Below are positions 8,640-16,228 of a DNA stretch of 64,000 nt, piece after piece; the first letter of the stretch is position 1; the number at the start of each line of letters is the position of its first letter. The stretch is from HXMU1428-3 sp965215715. GTDB lineage: Bacteria > Pseudomonadota > Alphaproteobacteria > Rhizobiales > HXMU1428-3. Location of the stretch: NCBI GenBank assembly GCA_965215715.1, contig OZ244129.1, forward strand, positions 2,914,001 through 2,978,000, given 5' to 3'. The translations under genes were made by a program, and so were the position numbers. Under the pieces are notes generated by a model. The model had not been told where the DNA came from. It saw only the letters and a list, made by a program, of their open reading frames with translations, and ran no database searches.

Positions 8640-8661
8640 TTTGTTGAAGCGAGCCATTCTT

Positions 8662-8686
8662 AGTGGCCCAAAGCTGGGCCACTTTT
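8662..8686. terminator. Bidirectional terminator between cNMP protein and xthA
   Basis: A perfect 9-bp stem AGTGGCCCA/TGGGCCACT with AAGC loop is followed by TTT, between two convergent genes. Confidence 0.75.
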
Positions 8687-8693
8687 CAAGACC

Positions 8694-9515
8694 TTAAATT
8701 TCAAATTCAGCTATAACCGGGGCGTGATCTGAGGCTTTTTCCCAGTCGCGGATGTCGGTTAGAACTTGCATGGTTTTGGCTGTTTTGGCCAGTTTTGGGG
8801 TGACCCAGATATGATCTAGACGGCGGCCACGGTTTGAGGCACGCCAATCTTTTGCTCGGTAGCTCCACCAAGTAAAAAGAGGGTCGTGTTCAGGCACGAA
8901 TTGGCGCATCACATCATGCCATTTTTGTGAAGCTTGTAGCTCATTTAAATGGTCCACTTCAATTGGCGTGTGGGAGACAACTTTTAGCAATTGTTTGTGT
9001 GACCAAACATCTGCAGGCAAAGGGGCAATGTTGAGGTCGCCGACCATGATCATGCGAGCAGAATGGTTGTTGGTGTCATCTTTAAACCAGCTGGTTAGGT
9101 TGGTGAGGTAATCGAGCTTTTGGCCAAACTTTTCATTTTTTGTTCGATCAGGTATGTCGCCGCCAGCGGGAATATAAAAGTTATGCAAAATTAAGGGGTG
9201 TTTTGGCGCGCGGCTGGAGGTTTTTATTTTAACAGCAATGTGCCTGGTGTGCTCGGAATTGTTAAAATCATGGCTGGCAATGTGTTCAAGAGGCAAGCGC
9301 GATAAAACGGCCACCCCATGATAGGCTTTTTGTCCATGAATAACAATGTGCTTGTATCCCATGTCTTGAATGGCTTGGTGGGGGAATTGGTCATCAGCGC
9401 ATTTGGTTTCTTGCAAAGCAATGATATCAGGCTGATGTTGATCGGTGAGTTTTGCCAGGCTTTCGATGCGCAAACGGACTGAATTAATGTTCCAGGTTGC
9501 CAGCTTTAATTTCAT
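8694..9515 (-). CDS. xthA: Exodeoxyribonuclease III
   Basis: A 273-residue Mg-dependent AP endonuclease/3'-5' exonuclease of base excision repair (EEP fold). All family landmarks are present: TWNINSVRLR at the N-terminus, the metal-ligand Glu in LQETKC, NFYIPAGGD, GDLNIAP, the RLDHIW segment and the C-terminal SDHAPV with catalytic Asp-His. Length is normal. It is the last gene of the minus-strand dapC-ftsK-lolA neighbourhood, but a strong minus-strand terminator upstream suggests its own promoter. Confidence 0.96.
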   Translation of the reverse strand: MKLKLATWNINSVRLRIESLAKLTDQHQPDIIALQETKCADDQFPHQAIQDMGYKHIVIHGQKAYHGVAVLSRLPLEHIASHDFNNSEHTRHIAVKIKTSSRAPKHPLILHNFYIPAGGDIPDRTKNEKFGQKLDYLTNLTSWFKDDTNNHSARMIMVGDLNIAPLPADVWSHKQLLKVVSHTPIEVDHLNELQASQKWHDVMRQFVPEHDPLFTWWSYRAKDWRASNRGRRLDHIWVTPKLAKTAKTMQVLTDIRDWEKASDHAPVIAEFEI

Positions 9516-9592
9516 TGATTTTGCCCCCGCATTGTTTGTTATTAGGTTGGTTTTTATCTGTTGTTAAAGCTTAAAGCTAAGATAAACGCCAC

Positions 9593-9630
9593 AAAAAAAG
9601 CGCCCAACCGGGATGTGGACGGCTGGGCGC
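9593..9630 (-). terminator. Strong Rho-independent terminator on the minus strand
   Basis: Arms at 9600-9610 and 9620-9630 (GCGCCCAACCG/CGGCTGGGCGC) give an 11-bp stem with one G-U pair in the minus-strand RNA, followed by seven U (9593-9599). It ends a minus-strand transcript coming from the 9.63-10.0 kb interval or from lolA. Confidence 0.85.
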
Positions 9631-9751
9631 ATTAAACTGCGCTTAAACGTACGCTTTTGGGAAAAAGTATTAAGAGCAAGCCATTCTCATTTTAAAAAAT
9701 TATAGCTTAACTCATAAATAGCTGGTTTACGATGCAGCCTAAACTGCGAAC

Positions 9752-9940
9752 TTATTCAGCCTCAAAATACATTTCCCGCAGCGCTTTATAAGTCGCTTGC
9801 GCCGAGAGGGAATACGGCGCTAAAAGATGTGTCTCGGTTAGACGGGGGGCACTACCGATAGGAATGACACACCCTTTAAAATAATACAATAAGGGAGTTT
9901 TTTTTGATTTCAATGGTTTTTTTGCATCAGAACGCGCCAA
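9752..9940 (-). CDS. Small hypothetical protein, 62 aa, doubtful
   Basis: An open frame in the lolA-xthA gap ending 122 bp before a strong terminator. The C-terminal half (APYSLSAQATYKALREMYFE) looks protein-like; the N-terminal half is lysine-rich. It has only a TTG start with AAGGGA too close (2 nt). No family was recognised. The alternative is that this interval makes a small RNA, or is the lolA 3' untranslated region. Confidence 0.3.
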   Translation of the reverse strand: MARSDAKKPLKSKKTPLLYYFKGCVIPIGSAPRLTETHLLAPYSLSAQATYKALREMYFEAE

Positions 9941-10027
9941 ATTCCCTTAAAAAGTGAATAAATCATTAATTTGCACGCCTTTTTAAGGGTGAAAAATCAA
10001 TATAAGTATCTGTAATGTCACAGTTAT

Positions 10028-10789
10028 TTAGGGAAAGGATAGGGACTTTGTCGATTTTTCTCTTTGGAAAAGTTTTCCATCGATTTTTTCATCAAAATTT
10101 AGATGAGAAAGAATTACGCGGGTTGTTTGGCCTTGCGCATCAATAACTTTCCATTCTTTTAGTTCCAAATTTGATGTATTGGCGAAGACTAATTCTATTT
10201 CCCCTATGGCACTTCCATTGCGATCGATCAGAATAATTGATGTTTGCTCATCTGTTTCTACGACTGATTTGATGATTGCATCACGGACAATGTTTACATC
10301 TTTGGCCAGTAAAATTCGAAAGGGCGTGTTTTTTAATGGGAATCGGTCTTCGGTATTAATATCGCGATCTTCGATGATCAAAAAACGACCGTCTGCGATT
10401 ACCCTTTGCAGACTTGGGGGGGCATAGTCAAAACGAATGCGGCCAGGACGTTTGAGATAAAATTTTCCCTTTTGCTGGCTGTCATCAGGATTGATTTGAA
10501 TAAAACGCCCTTTTAAATCGTTAAGATTGTTGAGGTAGGTGTTAATTTGTAAAACGACTTTTTGTTGTTGGCTGGTGAGGTTGGTGTTTTTTAACTCATC
10601 AACCATTGAGGCTGCCCAGCCTGAATTATCTGGTTTCTTTTGATCTTTTTTGTCTGCGGCATGGGCGCTGCCATTAACATTCAATAGGGCTGTAAAGAGC
10701 CCTAATGTCAGTATCGTTATGATCGAGACTTGCTGGAATTTGCTTAATAGAGTGGCTTTTGGGCTTGGTGAAGCGTTTAAGCTTGGCAT
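10028..10789 (-). CDS. lolA: Outer-membrane lipoprotein carrier protein LolA
   Basis: A 253-residue periplasmic chaperone that shuttles lipoproteins from LolCDE to the outer membrane. A long N-region and hydrophobic signal segment (about 20-45, ending GSAHA) precede the LolA beta-barrel half, with GRFIQINPDDSQQKGKFYL, the RPGRIRFDYAPP strand pair and a RVIADGRFLIIEDRD strand. The ftsK-lolA-xthA order is common in Rhizobiales. Confidence 0.92.
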   Translation of the reverse strand: MPSLNASPSPKATLLSKFQQVSIITILTLGLFTALLNVNGSAHAADKKDQKKPDNSGWAASMVDELKNTNLTSQQQKVVLQINTYLNNLNDLKGRFIQINPDDSQQKGKFYLKRPGRIRFDYAPPSLQRVIADGRFLIIEDRDINTEDRFPLKNTPFRILLAKDVNIVRDAIIKSVVETDEQTSIILIDRNGSAIGEIELVFANTSNLELKEWKVIDAQGQTTRVILSHLNFDEKIDGKLFQREKSTKSLSFP

Positions 10790-10841
10790 TATTATTTAAC
10801 TCCAGCTGAGGGGTTCGGTTGGTTTTTGTAATTTTAAACAC

Positions 10842-10945
10842 TCTAGAGCATGTCACATGGTATTGGGTTCGAAGCCATGCTCTATCCTCTTATTTATGCG
10901 TGTCTTTTTCCCAAAACCGGTATCCACTTTTGTGCGACACGCACT
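10842..10945. repeat. GAGCATGTC...GACACGC double palindrome (copy R1)
   Basis: Two inverted repeats in series: AGAGCATG/CATGCTCT (about 10845-10883) and GCGTGTC/GACACGC (about 10898-10942), enclosing the motif TATCCACTTTTGTGCGACA. A second copy with the same layout lies at 20434-20540 and a stub at 8625. It resembles REP-like palindromes scattered through Rhizobiales genomes. It sits between ftsK and lolA. Confidence 0.85.
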
Positions 10946-11044
10946 ATAAAACTACTATTGCCTAAAGAATACGACAACTCTTTGGCATGTTTTGCGTTTA
11001 ATTGGCTTTGTTTGCAAACAAATAAGCGTTAAATCAACTGTTAT

Positions 11045-13573
11045 TTAAACCTGATCAATGAGAATTTCACGTTTGCCAGACCTGTTTGCGGGACTGACAA
11101 TGCCTTCATCTTCCATGCGCTCAATCAGGGTTGCGGCTTTGTTATAGCCAATGGATAGGCGGCGTTGCAGATAGCTGATGGAGGCTTTTTGATCGCGAAT
11201 AACGATTTGTATGGCCTCTTGATATAGATCTTGGTTTTTATCACCTGTTTTTGCCGCTTCTTGGTCGGCTGTTTCTTCTTCAAGGGTGATGTTGTCTAAA
11301 TATTCTGGGGCCCCTTGGGCGCGCAAATGATTGACGACGTTTTCAACTTCAGTGTCATCAACAAAGGCACCGTGCACACGAACCATGCGGCTGCCCCCTG
11401 GCATATACAACATGTCACCGCGTCCCAACAGTTGTTCAGCGCCCTCTTTGCCAAGAATGGTGCGGCTGTCAATTTTAGAGGTGACCTGGAAACTAATGCG
11501 GGTTGGAAAGTTGGCTTTGATGGTGCCGGTGATGACATCAACTGAGGGGCGCTGGGTGGCCATGATGACATGAATGCCAGCGGCCCGAGCCATTTGTGCC
11601 AAACGTTGGACTGCAATTTCAATTTCCTTGCCAGCGACCATCATCAGGTCTGCCATTTCATCAATTACAACAACGATCATGGGCATGGGCTCAAAATTCA
11701 ATTGTTCTTGCTCGAAAATGGCGCGGCCGGTTTCTTGGTCAAAGCCTGTTTGTACGGTGCGTGAAATTGGCTCGCCTTTTTCACTGGCTTCTTTGACCCG
11801 TTCGTTAAAGCCGTGAATGTTGCGCACACCTAATTTTGACATTTGGCGGTATCTGTCTTCCATTTCGCGCACAGCCCATTTTAGGGCTGAAAGGGCTTTG
11901 TGGGGGTCTGTAACCACTGGGGTGAGCAGATGGGGAATGCCATCATAAATGCTAAGTTCTAGCATTTTGGGGTCAATCATGATCATGCGGCATTGTTTGG
12001 GGCTTAAGCGGTATAAAAGCGATAAAAGCATGGTGTTGATGCCAACAGATTTGCCAGACCCGGTGGTGCCGGCAATGAGCAAATGAGGCATGGCGGACAG
12101 GTCTGTGACAACAGGTTCGCCGCCGATGGCTTTGCCAAGGATAAGCGGCAAGGGGTGTTCTGAATGATAAAATTCAGCTTGCTCAACCAATTCGCGGAAA
12201 TAAACGGTTTCACTTGCCGCGTTTGGCAGTTCAATGCCGATGGCGTTGCGCCCTGGGATCACGGCGATGCGGGCTGACAGGGCGCTCATGGAGCGGGCGA
12301 TGTCATCAGCCAGGCCAACGATGCGCGAGGTTTTGGTGCCCCGGGCCGGTTCAAATTCAAACAGGGTGACAACAGGGCCTGGACGTACATTGAGTATTGA
12401 GCCCTTGACGCCAAAGTCGAGCAATACATTTTCCAGCATATGGGCCATTTCCAGCAAATCATCATGGGAATAGGATGTGGCTGGTTGTGGCGGGGGCGGG
12501 GTGAGCAATTCTATTGGGGGCAGAATGAATTCATGGCCACCGGCTCGCTTTTTGTTGTTTAGCCCGGGTGTGGGAACAGGATTTAAAGGGGGTTGGTGTT
12601 CAGGGGTTGCGCTGCCCAGGCCGGTTTGATCTGGTTGGAATTCGTAGGCGTGTGGGGGCTGGCCAGCTGCATAGTTAGGTTTAGCAGACATTGGAGGTAA
12701 TTGTTCTGGGGATAGCTTTTGCGATAAGCCATCAGGGGTTGCGCCTTGGAAATGATCGGGGCGTAAGGGGCGCGGCATGGGTGGTTGGGTTTGATGAATG
12801 GCAGGGCCGTTATGAGCGGCTTGGTCCGTTTCATCCAAACTGGCGTTGCGCCACCACAGGCGTTGGTTTTTGCCTTCCCGTTCACTGGCTTGGCGAAGGG
12901 AGCGGGCTTGATACCAATAGACAAGGCGGTTAAAGGGGGCTTTTAAATTGGCCTTAAATTGTTCTGGGTCTTCAACATGAAACAGAATTTGTGCATCTCG
13001 CATTTTTAGGGCGCAGGTGAAGGCAAGGGCAAATGTTGACCCTGTCAGTAACAGCAAAAAGGCCAATACCGTATAAAAGGGGCTGATGGCTGTTAGGCTT
13101 TCAAGCTGGGTGATTTTGCCAATGGTGTCGCCAACAATGCCGCCATAGTTTTGCGGCAAGGGCCAGGTGCTTGTGGTTGGTAACAGGTTTAAGGTGGTGG
13201 CCAATAGCGTAATGCTAAAGGGCCAACTAAAGATTCGCATGCGAAGGTTTGTTGGTGGGTTATTGATTAAAAGGCGCACACCCAGAATTGCAATTGGCAA
13301 AATGAGCACAATGCTGGCAAGGCCAAAGCTTTGCAAAGCGATGTCTGAAAACACCGCGCCCAGACGGCCACCTAAATTTTGGATGGGCACATCAGCTGCC
13401 CGGTTTAGGCTTGGGTCATTAACAGACCAACTCATTAAACTGGCCCAACTAAATACCGTGCACAACAAAAGCAGCGCGCCAGCGATTTTATTGGCGGCTT
13501 GTTTTAGGCCTGTTTGTAGTGAGCCTGGTAATAATGTTTTTTTGTTTCGACCCCGGCTGGCAACCACTGCCAT
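11045..13573 (-). CDS. ftsK: DNA translocase FtsK
   Basis: An 842-residue FtsK/SpoIIIE protein that pumps chromosome dimers and termini through the division septum. There are about four membrane segments in 1-190, then a Pro/Gln-rich linker (about 245-365) and the motor domain. Walker A is GTTGSGKS (502-509) and Walker B is VVVIDEMADLM. The C-terminal gamma winged helix (about 775-840, ISYLQRRLSIGYNKAATLIE) reads KOPS polarity and activates XerCD. Length and order are normal. It lies 8 bp behind the aminotransferase gene, so the two are probably one transcript. Confidence 0.97.
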   Translation of the reverse strand: MAVVASRGRNKKTLLPGSLQTGLKQAANKIAGALLLLCTVFSWASLMSWSVNDPSLNRAADVPIQNLGGRLGAVFSDIALQSFGLASIVLILPIAILGVRLLINNPPTNLRMRIFSWPFSITLLATTLNLLPTTSTWPLPQNYGGIVGDTIGKITQLESLTAISPFYTVLAFLLLLTGSTFALAFTCALKMRDAQILFHVEDPEQFKANLKAPFNRLVYWYQARSLRQASEREGKNQRLWWRNASLDETDQAAHNGPAIHQTQPPMPRPLRPDHFQGATPDGLSQKLSPEQLPPMSAKPNYAAGQPPHAYEFQPDQTGLGSATPEHQPPLNPVPTPGLNNKKRAGGHEFILPPIELLTPPPPQPATSYSHDDLLEMAHMLENVLLDFGVKGSILNVRPGPVVTLFEFEPARGTKTSRIVGLADDIARSMSALSARIAVIPGRNAIGIELPNAASETVYFRELVEQAEFYHSEHPLPLILGKAIGGEPVVTDLSAMPHLLIAGTTGSGKSVGINTMLLSLLYRLSPKQCRMIMIDPKMLELSIYDGIPHLLTPVVTDPHKALSALKWAVREMEDRYRQMSKLGVRNIHGFNERVKEASEKGEPISRTVQTGFDQETGRAIFEQEQLNFEPMPMIVVVIDEMADLMMVAGKEIEIAVQRLAQMARAAGIHVIMATQRPSVDVITGTIKANFPTRISFQVTSKIDSRTILGKEGAEQLLGRGDMLYMPGGSRMVRVHGAFVDDTEVENVVNHLRAQGAPEYLDNITLEEETADQEAAKTGDKNQDLYQEAIQIVIRDQKASISYLQRRLSIGYNKAATLIERMEDEGIVSPANRSGKREILIDQV

Positions 13574-13581
13574 GCTTTACC

Positions 13582-14766
13582 TCATCCCATACAACTTTTT
13601 ATACGCTCTAGGGCTTCTTGCGTTTGGTCAAGATTGGCCACAAGGGCCATACGGGCATACTGTACGCCTGGGTTTATGCCGTGATGATCCGATCGTGCAA
13701 GATAAGCACCCGGCAATAGTTTAACACCACAACCTTTCCAAAGTGTTGTCACAGCGTCGATTCCACCGCCAAATTTAGAAAAATTTAACCATAAAAAGAA
13801 GCCACCTTGTGGTTTTTTAAAGGAAAAGTGTGGTTTTAGAACTTTTTCTGCCAATTCGAATTTGGCTTGGTATTGTTTGCGGTTTTCAATCACGTGGGTT
13901 TCATCAGACCACAAATGAGTTGAGGCATGCTGAATGGGGCCTGGAATTTGGGGGGCGGCTACATTGCGGAAATTGGCAAAATCTTTCATGAAGGCGGGGT
14001 CGCCAAGGATAATGCCAGAGCGAAGGCCGGGTACATTGGAGCGTTTGGAAAGGGAATTAAAGGCGCAAACATTGGTCATATCATTTGATAAGGCAAGTGC
14101 GGCCTCTAATGCTGAGCCGGGTTTTTCTTGGGTGTAAATTTCGGAATAGCATTCATCTGAAAACAGCATGAAGTTGTGTTGCCGGGCCAATTTAATGGCT
14201 GTTTGCAAGTAAGCTTGGTTTGCCACAGCCCCTTCCGGGTTTGAGGGGGTGCACAGGTAAAGGGCGATGGTGCGGGCCAATACCTCCGGATCTATTGAGG
14301 TGAGGTTCGGCAAGAAATTTGTTTGTTCTGTTGCGTTGAGAAAAACAGGTTCTGCACCAGCGGCAATGGCAGCGGCGCTGTAGACTTGGTAATAAGGGTT
14401 GGGCAGCAGGACCACAGGTTTGTTTATATCAGAGCGGCGGGCTTTGGCAGAAAAACAGGCATAAAACAGGCCTTCGCGGCTGCCGTTTAAGGGCAAGCAA
14501 TGATCATCTGTTAATTGGCCTTGTAAGGTTTCAAACCGGTTTTCAGCCCAGTTTATAATCGCCGCTCTTAATTCGTTCGAGCCGCGAATGGCTGGGTATG
14601 CGCCTAAGCTACCGATGGCTTCATTGAGTTTGTCTTTTACCCAATCAGGCGCAGGGTGTTTGGGCGCGCCAATGGTGCAATCAAGGGGTGATTGGCCGGG
14701 GGTGATGCCATCTAGTTGAGTGCGCAGGGCGGCGAAGGGAGATTGAATGTCTTTGAATGTTTGCAT
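13582..14766 (-). CDS. dapC: PLP-dependent aminotransferase, DapC-like
   Basis: A 394-residue fold-type I class I/II aminotransferase. The PLP-Schiff-base Lys lies in NSLSKRSNVPGLRSG (about Lys241); upstream are PNPYYQVY and the PLP-ring Asp in LFSDECYSE. It best resembles the alphaproteobacterial N-succinyl-diaminopimelate aminotransferase group, of the lysine/peptidoglycan pathway, but related transaminases look alike. An upstream ATG at 14799 lies inside palindrome element A, so the ATG at 14766 (MQTFKDIQ) was preferred; neither has a clear ribosome-binding site. It sits 8 bp before ftsK. Confidence 0.8.
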   Translation of the reverse strand: MQTFKDIQSPFAALRTQLDGITPGQSPLDCTIGAPKHPAPDWVKDKLNEAIGSLGAYPAIRGSNELRAAIINWAENRFETLQGQLTDDHCLPLNGSREGLFYACFSAKARRSDINKPVVLLPNPYYQVYSAAAIAAGAEPVFLNATEQTNFLPNLTSIDPEVLARTIALYLCTPSNPEGAVANQAYLQTAIKLARQHNFMLFSDECYSEIYTQEKPGSALEAALALSNDMTNVCAFNSLSKRSNVPGLRSGIILGDPAFMKDFANFRNVAAPQIPGPIQHASTHLWSDETHVIENRKQYQAKFELAEKVLKPHFSFKKPQGGFFLWLNFSKFGGGIDAVTTLWKGCGVKLLPGAYLARSDHHGINPGVQYARMALVANLDQTQEALERIKSCMG

Positions 14767-14783
14767 ATTGATGGTGCCAGGCC

Positions 14784-14907
14784 GTGCCTTAACTTCCATG
14801 GTTAGACGTTTGCATTTTTATAAGGCATGTCAAGGACGCGGAGCGCAAGTGAAATCCTTGACATGCCTTATAAAAATGCAAAAATCTCACCATGGAAGTT
14901 AAGGCAC
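14784..14907 (-). repeat. Full-length 3'-end palindrome (element A)
   Basis: A 124-bp inverted repeat. Outer arms GTGCCTTAACTTCCATG / CATGGAAGTTAAGGCAC enclose the family signature GCAAAAATCTCACC on the right, a variable perfectly paired inner stem (ATAAGGCAT...) and a GTCAAGGA/TCCTTGAC inner arm with an 18-nt loop. It begins 28 bp behind the stop of the minus-strand GTPase gene. Confidence 0.92.
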
Positions 14908-14935
14908 TTCTCAGGCTCTTTTAAGTGAATGATGA

Positions 14936-16057
14936 TTAAGCGGTTTTGCGCCAATGTTCAAGGGGCAAGCCATGGTCTAGGGCGGATAAGAATTCGCCGA
15001 AGGGAATCATGAATTGACTGGGAATGCCGCTGATGGCCGTTAAAAACGGGTCCGCGGTTAAAAAGGGGAGCCAGTGTTTGGCCGGGTGGGGTTGGATTTC
15101 TAGACTATCTTTTGGCTTTAAGGGAATAGAAAACCCGGCGACTTTTTGTTTTGCTTTGGCGTTTTCTAAAGGGTTTTCTGAGCGGGCTTGTTCAATGGCT
15201 TTTTCAAGCACGCATATGGGGTGGCCTGAAAGCTTGTCAAAATTAGGGGCGCCATTGTGTCTTAAAAAGCCATAACTTGAGACAGGCATGGCATAAAGAT
15301 GCGGGCTGTTGGCCTCATGACAATTTAAAGCGCGAAAGCCGGTTTCAAGCGCGTGGTCATTCATAATGGTGTCGCGCATGGTGGTTAAAATAGTGTCTGG
15401 TTTTATGGCATGTTGGAAGGCTTTAACACCGTCTTTTAAAAACAGGCGCTCATATTTTGTAAACGCAATGATGATGGTGTCAAACGTGCCATAGCGCCCT
15501 GTGGCAATGTCTGACATCAGGCGGATGAAGCCGGTTGATTCTGATGGGGCCAGTTTTTGGCCTGCCGGTTGGCAAATGATGAGGGCATTGGCTGCTACCA
15601 AACTGTCTTCAAATTGCGTGAGCGGGTTTTGGCCTTCAGCGGTTTCAAATTGGGCGCTGGGGGCGACAAATTGGCCAAATAAGTCAAAATCATCGCGCAA
15701 ATCATCAATCTCGATGGCATAATAACCAGATAAATGATGGGTCGGGCGCTTAAACAACGTCCACTTGCTGGAGGTAAAATCAATGCCGATTTTTATTTTG
15801 CGCACAAAGGCTGTGCTTTGGGCGCGAAACAAAGTGTTAGGGGCATTGAATTTTAAGGCAAAAAGGGCTTCTAACTGATCAAGCCCTTTGGCATCGGTAA
15901 AACGCGCGATCATATGCGGCGAAAAACCATGTGATCTGGCAATTAAGCACTTTGCTAGGCTGGCACACAGGGTTGTTTTGCCCGTTTTACGACCGCCGAT
16001 GAGCGCAACACGGAACGGTGCCTGCTGTGATGTTAGCTTGCTAGAAAAAGTATTCAA
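14936..16057 (-). CDS. Unrecognised P-loop GTPase-like protein
   Basis: A 373-residue protein with an N-terminal P-loop, IGGRKTGKTTL (about 20-30, Walker A GxxxxGKT), then IEIDDLRDD (about 119-127) where a G3/Walker B region is expected, and FTKYE (about 198-202) as a possible G4 (TKxD/E) motif. Long insertions and a C-terminal region ending GIPSQFMIPFGEFLSALDHG follow. No membrane segment is seen. It is divergent from a 931-aa unknown gene 171 bp away, suggesting a functional pair. It is not YcjX by motif. Family assignment is open. Confidence 0.65.
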   Translation of the reverse strand: MNTFSSKLTSQQAPFRVALIGGRKTGKTTLCASLAKCLIARSHGFSPHMIARFTDAKGLDQLEALFALKFNAPNTLFRAQSTAFVRKIKIGIDFTSSKWTLFKRPTHHLSGYYAIEIDDLRDDFDLFGQFVAPSAQFETAEGQNPLTQFEDSLVAANALIICQPAGQKLAPSESTGFIRLMSDIATGRYGTFDTIIIAFTKYERLFLKDGVKAFQHAIKPDTILTTMRDTIMNDHALETGFRALNCHEANSPHLYAMPVSSYGFLRHNGAPNFDKLSGHPICVLEKAIEQARSENPLENAKAKQKVAGFSIPLKPKDSLEIQPHPAKHWLPFLTADPFLTAISGIPSQFMIPFGEFLSALDHGLPLEHWRKTA

Positions 16058-16228
16058 ATGTTTTGGCCTCAGTGTTTAAGCTGCTTAATCTATCATCATT
16101 GTTGATTTGGAAAAAGATTTGGGTGGGGTTGTTTTTTAGTTCTCAACAAACTTGTGTGGGGGCCATTTCCTTGCCACTAATGGATCTATAACTGGATGTG
16201 ATTCGCTTTAAGGATTTGAAACTACACT

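Noticed and set aside
11296..11816. Several 60-108 codon frames overlapping ftsK
   Set aside because: They are antisense or out-of-frame shadows of the ftsK coding sequence.
14767..14799. Upstream ATG (14799) as the aminotransferase start
   Set aside because: It lies within the outer arm of palindrome element A and adds 11 residues not expected in the family.
14936..16057. Assignment of the P-loop protein to the YcjX family
   Set aside because: The YcjX N-terminal signature and length (about 470 residues) do not fit, and no ycjF-like partner is adjacent.
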